Shown here: positions 1 through 8,371 of the stretch, one piece after another
Numbering within the stretch: position 1 is the stretch's first letter
Layout: every line of letters starts with the position of its first letter
Assembly (NCBI RefSeq): GCF_014843825.1
Contig: NZ_JHQR01000182.1
Span: 1-37,620 of the forward strand
Reading direction: 5' to 3'
Length of the DNA stretch: 37,620 bases
DNA from: Mesorhizobium silamurunense
Lineage (GTDB): Bacteria; Pseudomonadota; Alphaproteobacteria; Rhizobiales; Rhizobiaceae
Position numbers and translations under genes: made by a program
Notes under the pieces: generated by a model
What the model was told of the DNA's origin: nothing
What the model saw: only the letters and a program-made list of their open reading frames with translations
Databases searched by the model: none

Positions 1-911
1 CGACACCACGGGCGCCGTCCCGCCGGCAGGCGGCCAGACCGCAGCATCGGTCGCCAAGATCGATATCCCGACCGACATCGGCCCGGTGGCGCTGCGCGAC
101 GCGGCCGCGGGCGGCGATGTCAAGGCGCTGTTCGAGATCGGCTCCCCCCCCCCCGGAGCGCGGCGTCAAGGAAGACATGGCGGCGGCGGCCAAATGGTAC
201 GAGAAATCCGCCGAACTGGGCTTCGCGCCGGCCGAATACCGCATCGGCAATTTCTACGAGAAGGGCATCGGCGTCGCGCGCGACGTCAAGAAGGCCAAGA
301 CCTACTACCAGCTCGCGGCGGAACAGGGCAACGCCAGCGCCATGCACAATCTGGCGGTGCTGTTCGCCATGGCGGCGGACGGGGTGACCGACAATGAATC
401 GGCGGCGCACTGGTTCCAGGAGGCGGCCGATCTCGGCGTGAAGGACAGCCAGTTCAATCTCGGCATTCTTTCGGCCAAGGGCGTCGGCATGAAGCAGAAC
501 CTGGAGGAATCCTACAAATGGTTCGCCCTCGTCGCCAAGACCGGCGACAAGGACGCCGCGGCCAAGCGCGACGAGATCGCCAATGCGCTCAGGCCCGAGC
601 AGCTCGAGCGCGCCCGCGCCGCCACGGAACTGTGGAAGCCAAAGCCGCTCAACGCGACCGCCAACTCAGCCGACATTCCGGAATCCTGGCAGGACAGCAC
701 GCCCCAGACCACCGCCAGCATCGACATGAAGAAGGCGGTGAAGAACATCCAGCTGATCCTCAACAAGAACGGCTATGACGCCGGCGGCGCCGACGGTGTG
801 ATGGGCGACAAGACCAAGAACGCCATCATGGCCTTCCAGACCGACAACAAGATGAAGCCGACCGGCGAGATCGACGCGCCGCTCGTCAAGGCACTGCTGG
901 CGCGCAAATAA
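1..911 (+). CDS. PodJ-like SEL1-repeat / peptidoglycan-binding protein, 3' part, frame broken
   Basis: The gene enters from the left edge. Bases 2-143 read through in one frame (ending KALFEIGS) and the same protein resumes in the next frame from about 150 (ERGVKEDMAAAAKWYEKSAE) to the TAA at 909-911. The switch falls in an 11-C run at 144-154. After the break there are at least three SEL1-type (TPR-like) repeats with the typical AA.WY.KSAELG and Y.IGNFYEKGIGV pattern. A C-terminal peptidoglycan-binding_1 domain follows (IQLILNKNGYDAGGADGVMG ... AIMAFQTDNKM). SEL1 repeats followed by a PG-binding domain is the layout of the periplasmic half of PodJ, the alphaproteobacterial polar organiser; its coiled-coil and membrane parts would lie outside the window. 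The assignment is from domain order; another SEL1/PG-binding protein is possible. Confidence 0.7.
   Translation, partial: TPRAPSRRQAARPQHRSPRSISRPTSARWRCATRPRAAMSRRCSRSAPPPPERGVKEDMAAAAKWYEKSAELGFAPAEYRIGNFYEKGIGVARDVKKAKTYYQLAAEQGNASAMHNLAVLFAMAADGVTDNESAAHWFQEAADLGVKDSQFNLGILSAKGVGMKQNLEESYKWFALVAKTGDKDAAAKRDEIANALRPEQLERARAATELWKPKPLNATANSADIPESWQDSTPQTTASIDMKKAVKNIQLILNKNGYDAGGADGVMGDKTKNAIMAFQTDNKMKPTGEIDAPLVKALLARK
144..154. repeat. 11-C homopolymer tract at a frame break
   Basis: Eleven consecutive C within the PodJ-like gene, exactly where the reading frame shifts by one. Removing one base or adding two restores one continuous protein. This is either a sequencing/assembly error or a slipped-strand contingency tract. 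Confidence 0.9.
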
Positions 912-985
912 CGGCAGGCGCGTCGCTTCCGCGACGGCTTGCCACAGATTTGCCTGTTAACTGATTGAGATGGTTTTTGTTTCGG

Positions 986-1017
986 CGCGGCGGCGGGGTT
1001 TGACCCCCGTCGCCGCG
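986..1017. other. Strong GC-rich stem-loop after the PodJ-like gene
   Basis: Arms at 986-998 and 1004-1017 pair almost perfectly (one bulged C, one G-T pair) around the loop TTTGA. It lies 75 bp after the stop of the PodJ-like gene and about 90 bp before the TauE/SafE gene. No U-run follows on the plus strand, so it is not a textbook intrinsic terminator. It could still block read-through or stabilise an mRNA 3' end. Confidence 0.5.
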
Positions 1018-1103
1018 TCGGCGCAAGAAAAAATTGGCTTTTCGGTGCGAAACTGCTGGGGACGGCGGCATTCGCCGATTGGCAAACTGATCGAGACAGA
1101 CGG

Positions 1104-2021
1104 GTGGGCATCTATCTCCCGATCGCGGAAATTTCCGTCAACGTCTTCGTGCTGCTGGCGATGGGCGCGGCGGTGGGCTTCCTGTCGGGCATGTTCGGGG
1201 TCGGCGGCGGCTTCCTGATCACGCCGCTCTTGATCTTCTACAACATCCCGCCGGCAATCGCGGTGGCCACCGGGGCCAACCAGGTGATTGCCTCCTCCTT
1301 CTCCGGCGCGCTGTCGCACTTCAAGCGCGGCACGCTCGACTTCAAGCTGGGCGGCGTGCTTCTGGCCGGCGGCATCGTCGGCTCGACCGCCGGCATCTAT
1401 GTCTTTGCGCTGCTGCGCCGGCTCGGCCAGTTGGACCTGTTCATCTCGCTGCTCTACGTCGCGCTGCTCGGCACCGTCGGCGGGCTGATGCTGGTCGAGA
1501 GCGTCAACGCGCTGCGCGCCAGCCGCAGCGGCGCGGCACCGGTGCTGAAGAAATCCGGCCAGCACAACTGGATCCATCGGCTGCCGTTCAAGATGCGCTT
1601 CCGCGCCTCGAAGCTGTTCGTCAGCGTCATCCCGGTGCTCGGCCTCGGCGCTGCCATCGGCTTCCTATCCTCGATCATGGGCGTCGGCGGCGGCTTCATC
1701 ATGGTGCCGGCCCTGATCTACCTGCTCAAGGTGCCGACCAATGTCGTCATCGGCACCTCGCTGTTCCAGATCATCTTCACGTCGGCCTACACCACGCTGG
1801 TGCATGCCACGACCAACCAGACCGTCGACGTGATCCTTGCCTTCCTGCTGATGGCCGGCGGTGTCGCCGGCGCGCAATACGGCGCCAAGGCCGGCCAGAG
1901 GCTGCGCGGCGAGCAGTTGCGGGCCCTGCTTGCGCTGCTGGTGCTCGCCGTCGCCATCCGCCTGGCCATCGACCTTTTTGTCACCCCGCCCAATCGCTAT
2001 TCGCTCGCGGGCCTGACCTGA
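1104..2021 (+). CDS. TauE/SafE family sulfite/organosulfonate exporter
   Basis: A 305-residue, very hydrophobic inner-membrane protein. It has the internal duplication typical of the TauE/SafE (DUF81) family: two copies of G-F-L-S-(G/S)-(M/I)-(F/M)-G-V-GGGF, near residues 27-40 and 188-202, each opening a block of membrane helices. Family members export sulfite, sulfoacetate or related anions, or act in taurine/sulfonate metabolism. The start is a GTG (GTGGGCATC). It gives an N-terminus (MGIYLPIAEISVN) that leads straight into the first helix, and I saw no better ATG upstream. The TGA overlaps the next gene's ATG by one base, so the two are probably translationally coupled. The soeABC-like operon 3.4 kb away makes sulfite a plausible substrate; that is inference. 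Confidence 0.85.
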   Translation: MGIYLPIAEISVNVFVLLAMGAAVGFLSGMFGVGGGFLITPLLIFYNIPPAIAVATGANQVIASSFSGALSHFKRGTLDFKLGGVLLAGGIVGSTAGIYVFALLRRLGQLDLFISLLYVALLGTVGGLMLVESVNALRASRSGAAPVLKKSGQHNWIHRLPFKMRFRASKLFVSVIPVLGLGAAIGFLSSIMGVGGGFIMVPALIYLLKVPTNVVIGTSLFQIIFTSAYTTLVHATTNQTVDVILAFLLMAGGVAGAQYGAKAGQRLRGEQLRALLALLVLAVAIRLAIDLFVTPPNRYSLAGLT

Positions 2022-2812
2022 TGGCGGGATTGAGAGCGCTCGCAGCCGCCTCCTTCCTGTCGCTTGCTGCCGCTGCACTGCCGGCGGCGGCACAGACGCC
2101 GGCGGCCGAAAGCATCCAGATCGGCCTGTCGACCGACGCCATTTCGATCACTGCCGGTTTTTCCGGCGCTGACCTCACCATTTTCGGCTCGTTGGAAAAT
2201 CCCGATCCGCTGATTGCGCGCCAGGGACGCTACGATGTCATCGTCGTGCTGGAGGGTCCCGCTCGCCCCGTCGTCGTGCGCCGCAAGGACAGGGTGCTCG
2301 GCGTCTGGGTCAATCTGGAATCGGAAACGTTCGAGAACGTGCCGGTGTCCTATTCGGTGGCGACGACCCGCCCGCTGCAGGACATCACCGAGCCGAACAG
2401 CTACAAGCAACTGTCGCTCGGCGCTTCCAACCTCTACATGCAACCGGCCGAGCCCAGCGACAGCCTGGCGACGATCGAGGAATTCACCTCGGCACTCCGC
2501 TCGCGCAAGGCGGCGACCGGCCTCTACAGCGAGAATGTCGGCGGCGTGCAGTTCCTGTCGCAGAACCTTTTCCGCGCCACCGTCCGGCTCGCGCCCAACA
2601 TCCCGGTCGGCACGCACAAGGCGCGTGCCTTCCTGTTCAAGAGCGGCATGTTCGTGAAGGAAAGCTCGGCCCAGCTCGAGATCCGCAAGTCCGGTTTCGA
2701 ACAGTCGATCTTCCGCGTCGCGCACGACTATTCCTTCCTCTACGGCGTCTTCGCCGTGTCGCTCGCCATGCTCACCGGCTGGCTTGGACGCATCGTCTTC
2801 CGCAAGGATTGA
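2021..2812 (+). CDS. TIGR02186 family (Alph_Pro_TM) membrane-anchored protein
   Basis: 263 residues. An N-terminal signal peptide (LRALAAASFLSLAAAALPAA, then AAAQT) is followed by a soluble, probably periplasmic, domain rich in beta-type sequence (ISITAGFSGADLTIFGSLEN, later YDVIVVLEGPARPVVVRRKD). A single C-terminal membrane helix follows (about residues 237-258, FLYGVFAVSLAMLTGWLGRI). This matches the alphaproteobacterial family TIGR02186/PF09608, whose function is unknown and which is repeatedly found beside TauE/SafE exporters. Here the ATG overlaps the exporter's stop (TGATG), so the two products are probably made together. An accessory role in export is inference from coupling only. Confidence 0.75.
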   Translation: MAGLRALAAASFLSLAAAALPAAAQTPAAESIQIGLSTDAISITAGFSGADLTIFGSLENPDPLIARQGRYDVIVVLEGPARPVVVRRKDRVLGVWVNLESETFENVPVSYSVATTRPLQDITEPNSYKQLSLGASNLYMQPAEPSDSLATIEEFTSALRSRKAATGLYSENVGGVQFLSQNLFRATVRLAPNIPVGTHKARAFLFKSGMFVKESSAQLEIRKSGFEQSIFRVAHDYSFLYGVFAVSLAMLTGWLGRIVFRKD

Positions 2813-2984
2813 TTTTTTCCCGGAACGAGGGTTTCCCTTTTCCCGGTTTTGCGATAAATCGCCGCCTCCCAGTTCAGGGGCAAGCACACACATTCATTTC
2901 GGCAGAGCGGTCCGGCCATCCGGATGACGGCGCGTTTTCCGACGCCGGCGATCCGCTGCCGCAAAGCAATGACAGGAGGCTGCG

Positions 2985-4241
2985 ATGCAATCGGCATTCG
3001 GCGGCATCGATTTCGGCACGTCCAATTCCACGGTGGGCGTGATCCGCAACGGCCGCGCTCGACTGGTGGCGTTGGAGGGCGAGCAGCCCACTTTGCCAAG
3101 CGCCGTCTTCTTCAACTTCGAGGACGGCCATACCTATTTCGGCCGTCGTGCGATCGCCGACTACACCGACAGCGTCGAGGGTCGGCTGATGCGCTCGCTG
3201 AAAAGCGTGCTCGGCAGCTCGCTCGCCAACGAGAAGACGCGCATCAAGGCGCGCCTGATCGGCTTTACCGACATCATCGGGTTCTTCATCAGCCATCTGA
3301 AGAAGCGGCTGGAAGAGGATGCCGGCGGCCCGGTCGAACGCGTCGTGCTTGGCCGTCCCGTGCAGTTCGTCGACGATGATGCCGAAGCCGACGCGAAGGC
3401 GCAAAGCGAGCTCGAAAGGGCGGCGCGCGCGCAAGGCTTCAAGCAAATCGCCTTCCAGTTCGAGCCGATCGCGGCGGCGCTCGATTACGAACAGAATGTC
3501 GCCCGGGAAGAGCTGGCGCTGATCGTCGACATGGGCGGCGGCACCTCCGACTTCTCGGTCGTGCGCGTGTCGCCGGAGCGCGCCCGCTCGGATGACCGCA
3601 AGTGCGACGTCCTCGCCAATCGCGGCATCCATATCGGCGGCACGGATTTCGACCGGCTGCTCAGCATCGCCCATGTCATGCCCGAGCTCGGCTATCTGAC
3701 GCCGACCAAGGACGGCAAGCGCAATCTGCCGGCGAGCTATTTCGTCGACCTCGCGACCTGGCAGCGCATCAACCTCGTCTACACCGCCAAGGCGATGTCG
3801 GACCTTAAGCAGATCCGCTTCGAGGCCGAGCGCGCCGACCTCGTCGACCGCTTCGTCCACATCGTCGAGCACCGATACGGGCATGCGATGGCCGGCCTGG
3901 TCGAACGGGGCAAGATCGCGCTGACCGACCAGTCTTCGGCCGAGGTGAAGGTGCCGCTGCCCGGCGCACGCTTCGCGGCCGAGATCACGCGCACCGGCCT
4001 CGAACAGACGATCGGCGCAGACATCGAACGGGTGACCGCGACGGTCAGACAGACGATCGCCGACGCGGGCATCAATGCCGCCGACATCACCGCCGTGTTC
4101 CTCACCGGCGGTTCGACCGCGATCCCGCTGGCAAAGCGGCGGATCCTCTCGCTGGTGCCGCAGGCCTCCGTCATCGAGGGCGACATGTTCGGCTCGGTAG
4201 GGCTCGGCCTGGCGCTGGATGCGCGGCGTAAGTTCGCCTGA
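2985..4241 (+). CDS. Hsp70 family protein, YegD-like, ATPase domain only
   Basis: 418 residues. It carries the actin/Hsp70 ATPase signatures: phosphate-1 loop GIDFGTSNSTVGV (about residues 7-19), phosphate-2 motif LIVDMGGGTSDFSVV (about 178-192) and adenosine motif VFLTGGSTAIPLAKRR (about 370-385). The protein stops shortly after the nucleotide-binding domain, so there is no DnaK-type substrate-binding domain or lid. This is the architecture of YegD-like Hsp70 homologues, whose clients are unknown. The ATG is preceded by GACAGGAGGCTGCG, an excellent Shine-Dalgarno with 6-nt spacing, which fixes the start. It stands alone between the exporter pair and the LysR gene, with which it is convergent. 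Confidence 0.85.
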   Translation: MQSAFGGIDFGTSNSTVGVIRNGRARLVALEGEQPTLPSAVFFNFEDGHTYFGRRAIADYTDSVEGRLMRSLKSVLGSSLANEKTRIKARLIGFTDIIGFFISHLKKRLEEDAGGPVERVVLGRPVQFVDDDAEADAKAQSELERAARAQGFKQIAFQFEPIAAALDYEQNVAREELALIVDMGGGTSDFSVVRVSPERARSDDRKCDVLANRGIHIGGTDFDRLLSIAHVMPELGYLTPTKDGKRNLPASYFVDLATWQRINLVYTAKAMSDLKQIRFEAERADLVDRFVHIVEHRYGHAMAGLVERGKIALTDQSSAEVKVPLPGARFAAEITRTGLEQTIGADIERVTATVRQTIADAGINAADITAVFLTGGSTAIPLAKRRILSLVPQASVIEGDMFGSVGLGLALDARRKFA

Positions 4242-4253
4242 GGCTTCTGTTAT

Positions 4254-5168
4254 CTAACCTCTGTCCGCCAGCGTCGCATCCGCCTTGCCCGTCAGGTGCG
4301 CCTTAAGCGCCATCTGGGCGAGACTCGCCTGCCGGTCACGGTGGGTGATCATGGCGAAATCGCGCTTCGGCAAATCGACCGGCACGGACCTCAGGCTGCC
4401 CTCCGCCAGGGAGCGCGCTACGACGAGTTCGGAGATGATGGTGGCGCCGGCGCCGGCCTCCACCGCCTGGCGCACGGCCTCGTTGCTGGGCAGGACCAGG
4501 AAAATCTGCAGCTCCGCCGGCGAGACGCCTTCGCTGCGCGCGAAATCCTCCAGCGCCTCGCGCGTGCCAGACCCGCCTTCCCTGATGATCCAGCGCAATG
4601 CCCGGATGTCGAGGTTTCCCGCTGGCGTCATCGGAATTTCGGGATGCGAGCGCGCCACCACCAGCATGGGGCGATCCTCGTCGACCGTGGCGCGCCGCAG
4701 AATGTCGGACTCGGTGCGCCCTTCGACGAGTCCGAAATCGGCCCGGCCGTCCAGCACATTGGTCTCCACCTGCCTTGTATTGCCGATCGTCACGCTGAGC
4801 CGCACCGCCGGATAGGCTTCGTGGAACGAAGCCAGGCGCCGCGGCAGCCAATAGCTAGCGATGGTCTGGCTCGCCGATATCGACAGGCTGCCGGTGACGG
4901 TCTGCGAGACATGTTCCAGCACGTCGTGAGCGGCCGCTGCCCGCTCCAGCACCGCCTTGGCCTCGGGCAGGAAGCGATGGCCTGTCTGCGCGAGCTCGAT
5001 GTTGCGGCCGACACGGTTGAACAGGCGCACGCCATGCTGGCTTTCGAGCGCGCGAATGGCGGCCGAGGCGGCGGATTGCGAGATGCCGAGAAGCTCGGCC
5101 GCCTTGGTCATGTGGCCGTGCTCGGCGACGGCGACGAAGATGCGCAACTGATCGAGGGTCATGGCCAA
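4254..5168 (-). CDS. LysR-type transcriptional regulator, divergent from the soe-like operon
   Basis: 304 residues. The N-terminal winged helix-turn-helix is typical of LysR regulators (LDQLRIFVAVAEHGHMTKAA, then LGISQSAASAAIRALE, about residues 5-45). A periplasmic-binding-protein-like effector domain follows (GSLSISASQTIASYWLPRRL at about 92-111, later LVVARSHPEIP and REGGSGTREALEDFA). The REGGSGTR pattern is shared with CysB/CbbR-like anion-sensing members. It is transcribed away from the molybdoenzyme operon across a 117-bp gap, the usual arrangement in which a LysR regulator controls its divergent neighbour. The ligand might be sulfite, sulfate or a sulfonate, but the sequence does not show which. 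Confidence 0.88.
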   Translation of the reverse strand: MAMTLDQLRIFVAVAEHGHMTKAAELLGISQSAASAAIRALESQHGVRLFNRVGRNIELAQTGHRFLPEAKAVLERAAAAHDVLEHVSQTVTGSLSISASQTIASYWLPRRLASFHEAYPAVRLSVTIGNTRQVETNVLDGRADFGLVEGRTESDILRRATVDEDRPMLVVARSHPEIPMTPAGNLDIRALRWIIREGGSGTREALEDFARSEGVSPAELQIFLVLPSNEAVRQAVEAGAGATIISELVVARSLAEGSLRSVPVDLPKRDFAMITHRDRQASLAQMALKAHLTGKADATLADRG

Positions 5169-5193
5169 CTAAGAAGCAAAATCGATCGGAATT

Positions 5194-5208
5194 ACAAGAG
5201 CCGCTTGT
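5194..5208. promoter_or_regulatory. Candidate LysR operator in the divergent promoter region
   Basis: A perfect 5-bp-arm inverted repeat, ACAAG-N5-CTTGT, lies 26 bp from the LysR start and 78 bp from the small ORF start. LysR-type regulators bind interrupted dyads of about this size (T-N11-A class) in such intergenic regions. The position fits, but the sequence alone does not prove binding. Confidence 0.4.
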
Positions 5209-5285
5209 TGGACAGATCAATTGCTTTGTTCTAACTTTTTGCCCAGGCTTGGAAAAAATTAGCTGCTCCGCCGCCAAGGTTGGAA

Positions 5286-5444
5286 ATGATCGGGCGCTTC
5301 AAATCCCTTTTCGCGCATTGGGGCCGCCGGCTGAGACGGCAGCTGGCCGGCGAGCGCTACCATCCCGAGCTCCACTATATGCGCGGTCCGGGGCCGAAGA
5401 CGAAAGCCAAGATGGCGGTCAACAAGAGCGTTCGCGGATCATGA
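5286..5444 (+). CDS. Small basic protein, 52 aa, first gene of the soe-like operon
   Basis: I do not recognise this protein. It reads ATG ATC GGG CGC TTC AAA..., giving MIGRFKSLFAHWGRRLRRQL at the N-terminus, then a YHPELHYMRGPGPK segment and a lysine-rich end. It is strongly basic and has no membrane segment. It is supported by an AAGG Shine-Dalgarno at 5276-5279 (6-nt spacing) and by its TGA (5442-5444) overlapping the ATG of the molybdoenzyme gene as ATGA, which indicates translational coupling. The molybdoenzyme start has no good ribosome-binding site of its own. It lacks the RRxFLK plus hydrophobic segment of the small Tat-type FdhX proteins, so it is not simply one of those. It may be missed by gene callers, which could instead extend soeA upstream in another frame. 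Confidence 0.6.
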   Translation: MIGRFKSLFAHWGRRLRRQLAGERYHPELHYMRGPGPKTKAKMAVNKSVRGS

Positions 5445-8371
5445 GCTCGGCTGAGCCGCGCGGCGCCAATTCCGCACCCTCGCAGCAGCCGCTGGCCGAC
5501 ACGCGCGCGCCGGAGGAAGGCGACGGCGTCGACACCTCGCCAAGCGTTTCCGACCGCATCGCCAAGACCACCTGCTATATGTGCGCCTGCCGCTGCGGTA
5601 TCGACGTCCACATCAAGGACGGCAAGGTGCGCTACATCAACGGCAACAAGGATCACCCGGTGAACCGCGGCGTGATCTGCGGCAAGGGAAGCGCCGGCAT
5701 CATGCAGCACTACAGCCCGGCGCGGCTGAGGAAGCCGCTCAAGCGCACCGGTCCGCGCGGCTCGGGCGAGTTCCGCGAGATCGAATGGGAGGAAGCGCTC
5801 ACCATAGCCAGCGAGCGGCTGTCGGCGATCCGGCGGACCGATCCGAAGAAACTCGCCTTCTTCACAGGGCGTGACCAGTCGCAATCGCTGACCGGCTGGT
5901 GGGCGAGCCAGTTCGGCACCCCGAATTTCGCCGCCCATGGCGGCTTCTGCTCGGTCAACATGGCGGCCGGCGGCCTTTACACGATCGGCGGCTCGTTCTG
6001 GGAGTTCGGCGAGCCCGACTGGGAGAACACCAAATACTTCATGCTGTTCGGCGTCGCCGAGGACCATGATTCCAACCCGATCAAGATCGGCCTCGGCAAG
6101 CTCAAGGCGCGCGGCGCCAAGGTGGTGTCGATCAATCCGTGCCGCACCGGCTACAACGCCATTGCCGACGACTGGATCGGCATCCGGCCCGGCACGGACG
6201 GATTGTTCGTGCTCGCCCTCGTCCACGAACTGCTCAAGGCCGGCCGCATCGATCTCGACTATCTGTTGCGCTACACCAACGCGCCGGTGCTTGTCGTGCA
6301 GGAGCCCGGGTCCGCCGATGACGGACTGTTCGTGCGCGACGATGCCGGCAACCCGCTGGCTTGGGACAGGGTGGCGAAGGTCCCTGTCAACGCGACCGAC
6401 CCGGATGCCAAACCAGCATTGACTGGCAACCACGTGGTCAACGGCCGGCGCTGCAAGCCGGTGTTCCAGCTGATCGCCGACCGATACCTGGACGAGAGCT
6501 ATTCGCCCGATGCAGTCGCCGGCCGCTGCGGCGTCAGCGCCGGGACGATCCGCCGGATCGCGGCGGAGCTGGCGCATGTCGCCTTTGAGCAGGCGATCGA
6601 ACTGCCCGTCGCCTGGACCGATCCGGCGGGCCGGCGGCACGAGACGATCAAGGGGCGGCCGGTCTCGATGCATGCCATGCGCGGCATCTCGGCCCATTCC
6701 AACGGTTTTCACACTTGCCGCGCCATCCACCTGCTGCAGGTTCTGCTCGGAACCATCGACGTTCCCGGCGGCTTCCGCTTCAAGCCGCCCTATCCCCGCT
6801 GCGCGCCGCCGGGACCAAAGCCCGCCGGCAAGACTATCCGGCCTATGACGCCGCTGGAAGGCATGCCGCTCGGCTTCGTCTGCGGGCCTGACGACCTGCT
6901 CGTCGACGAGGCCGGCCGGCCCACCCGCATCGACAAGGCCTATTCATGGGAAGCGCCGCTAGCCGCGCACGGCCTGATGCACAGCGTCATCCGCAATGCC
7001 TGGGCCGGCGATCCTTATCCGATCGACACGCTGATGATGTACATGTCGAACATGGCCTGGAATTCGTCCATGAACACGGTCGAGACCATCGCCATGCTTA
7101 CCGACAAGGACGAGTCGGGCGCGTACAAGATCCCCTTCATCATCTATTCCGACGCCTACTATTCCGAGACTGTGGCGTTTGCCGACCTGGTGCTGCCCGA
7201 CACCACCTATCTCGAGCGGCACGACTGCATCAGCCTGCTCGACCGGCCGATCAGCCATGCCGACGGGCCGGGCGACGCCATCCGCCATCCCGTGGTGCAG
7301 CCGGATCGGGACGTCAGGCCATTCCAGTCGGTGCTGATCGAGCTCGGCGCGCGGCTCGGCCTGCCCGGCTTCGTCAACGAGGACGGTTCGGCGAAATACC
7401 GCGACTATGCCGACTACATCGTCAACCACGAGCGCACGCCGGGCATCGGCCCGCTCGCCGGCTGGCGCGGCAAGAACGGCGAGGCGATCGGCAAGGGCGA
7501 GGTCAATCCGGACCAGCTCAAGCGCTACATCGACAATGGCGGCTTCTGGCACCACGATTTTTCCGACGACCAGCGCTACTACAAGATGGGCAACCGCGCC
7601 TATCTCGACTTCGCGGTCGAGATGGGCTTCATCCCCAGGGCGGAACGAACCGTCTTCCAGCTCTATTCCGAGCCGATGCAGCGCTTCCGCCTCGCCGCGC
7701 GCGGCCACGGAAAAGCGCAGCCACCAGAGGCCGAGCGCGGCCGTATCGAAGCCTATATGGACCCGCTGCCCTTCTGGTACGCGCCCTTCGAGGACGGGAC
7801 CGTCGATCTCCAAGAATATCCGCTGCATGCGCTGACGCAGCGGCCGATGCACATGTATCATTCCTGGGGTGCGCAGAATGCCTGGCTGAGGCAGATCACC
7901 AGCCAGAACCGGCTGTTCGTGCACCGCGAGACGGCCGCCCGGCTCGGCCTTGCCGATGACGACTGGGTGTGGATCGAGAGTGTCAACGGCAAGGTGAAGG
8001 GGCAGATCAAGCTGATCGACGGCGTCAACCCGGACACGGTCTGGACCTGGAACGCCATCGGCAAGCGGCGCGGCAGCTGGGGCCTCAAGGATGATGCGGC
8101 AGAATCCAACCGCGGCTTCCTGCTCAACCACATCATCGGCGATCAGATTTCGGCCGATGCCAACGGCAAGCGCTATTCGAATTCCGATCCAGTCACCGGC
8201 CAGGCGGCGTGGTTCGACGTGCGCGTGCGCATCGTCAAATGCGCGGCGGACGAGGCCGGCTTCAGCGAGCCGCAGTTCGAACGCTTCCGGCAGCCGCCAA
8301 ATGCCGAACCGTCTCCGGATGTGCTTCGCTTCGGCGCGGAATTCCGCATCAAGAGGGAAGCCGCCGAATGA
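5441..8371 (+). CDS. soeA: Molybdopterin (bis-MGD) oxidoreductase catalytic subunit, SoeA-like sulfite dehydrogenase
   Basis: 976 residues from ATG 5441. An N-terminal [4Fe-4S] motif has Cys45-x2-Cys48-x3-Cys52 and Cys80 (TTCYMCACRCG ... GVICGKG). The molybdopterin oxidoreductase domain follows, and a molydop-binding C-terminal domain begins near residue 800 (HALTQRPMHMYHSWGAQNAW). Cys170 in GGFCSVNMAAGG sits where DMSO-reductase-family enzymes place the Mo/W ligand, so Cys ligation is likely. There is no twin-arginine signal, so the enzyme should face the cytoplasm. Lack of Tat, about 970-residue length, a four-cluster ferredoxin partner and a DmsC-like anchor together match SoeABC, which oxidises sulfite to sulfate on the cytoplasmic side and passes electrons to quinone. 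A formate dehydrogenase, polysulfide/thiosulfate reductase or DMSO reductase relative is the alternative. The open frame extends back to 5249, but the ATGA overlap with the small ORF favours 5441. It overlaps soeB as ATGA. Confidence 0.75.
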   Translation: MSSAEPRGANSAPSQQPLADTRAPEEGDGVDTSPSVSDRIAKTTCYMCACRCGIDVHIKDGKVRYINGNKDHPVNRGVICGKGSAGIMQHYSPARLRKPLKRTGPRGSGEFREIEWEEALTIASERLSAIRRTDPKKLAFFTGRDQSQSLTGWWASQFGTPNFAAHGGFCSVNMAAGGLYTIGGSFWEFGEPDWENTKYFMLFGVAEDHDSNPIKIGLGKLKARGAKVVSINPCRTGYNAIADDWIGIRPGTDGLFVLALVHELLKAGRIDLDYLLRYTNAPVLVVQEPGSADDGLFVRDDAGNPLAWDRVAKVPVNATDPDAKPALTGNHVVNGRRCKPVFQLIADRYLDESYSPDAVAGRCGVSAGTIRRIAAELAHVAFEQAIELPVAWTDPAGRRHETIKGRPVSMHAMRGISAHSNGFHTCRAIHLLQVLLGTIDVPGGFRFKPPYPRCAPPGPKPAGKTIRPMTPLEGMPLGFVCGPDDLLVDEAGRPTRIDKAYSWEAPLAAHGLMHSVIRNAWAGDPYPIDTLMMYMSNMAWNSSMNTVETIAMLTDKDESGAYKIPFIIYSDAYYSETVAFADLVLPDTTYLERHDCISLLDRPISHADGPGDAIRHPVVQPDRDVRPFQSVLIELGARLGLPGFVNEDGSAKYRDYADYIVNHERTPGIGPLAGWRGKNGEAIGKGEVNPDQLKRYIDNGGFWHHDFSDDQRYYKMGNRAYLDFAVEMGFIPRAERTVFQLYSEPMQRFRLAARGHGKAQPPEAERGRIEAYMDPLPFWYAPFEDGTVDLQEYPLHALTQRPMHMYHSWGAQNAWLRQITSQNRLFVHRETAARLGLADDDWVWIESVNGKVKGQIKLIDGVNPDTVWTWNAIGKRRGSWGLKDDAAESNRGFLLNHIIGDQISADANGKRYSNSDPVTGQAAWFDVRVRIVKCAADEAGFSEPQFERFRQPPNAEPSPDVLRFGAEFRIKREAAE

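Noticed and set aside
5249..5440. In-frame N-terminal extension of the SoeA-like protein
   Set aside because: The extension has no resemblance to the family, no ribosome-binding support, and overlaps a better small ORF in another frame that ends in an ATGA junction at the chosen start.
5286..5444. Small ORF as a formate dehydrogenase Tat-target protein (FdhX type)
   Set aside because: The GRRLRR stretch lacks the RRxFLK pattern and no hydrophobic segment follows it.
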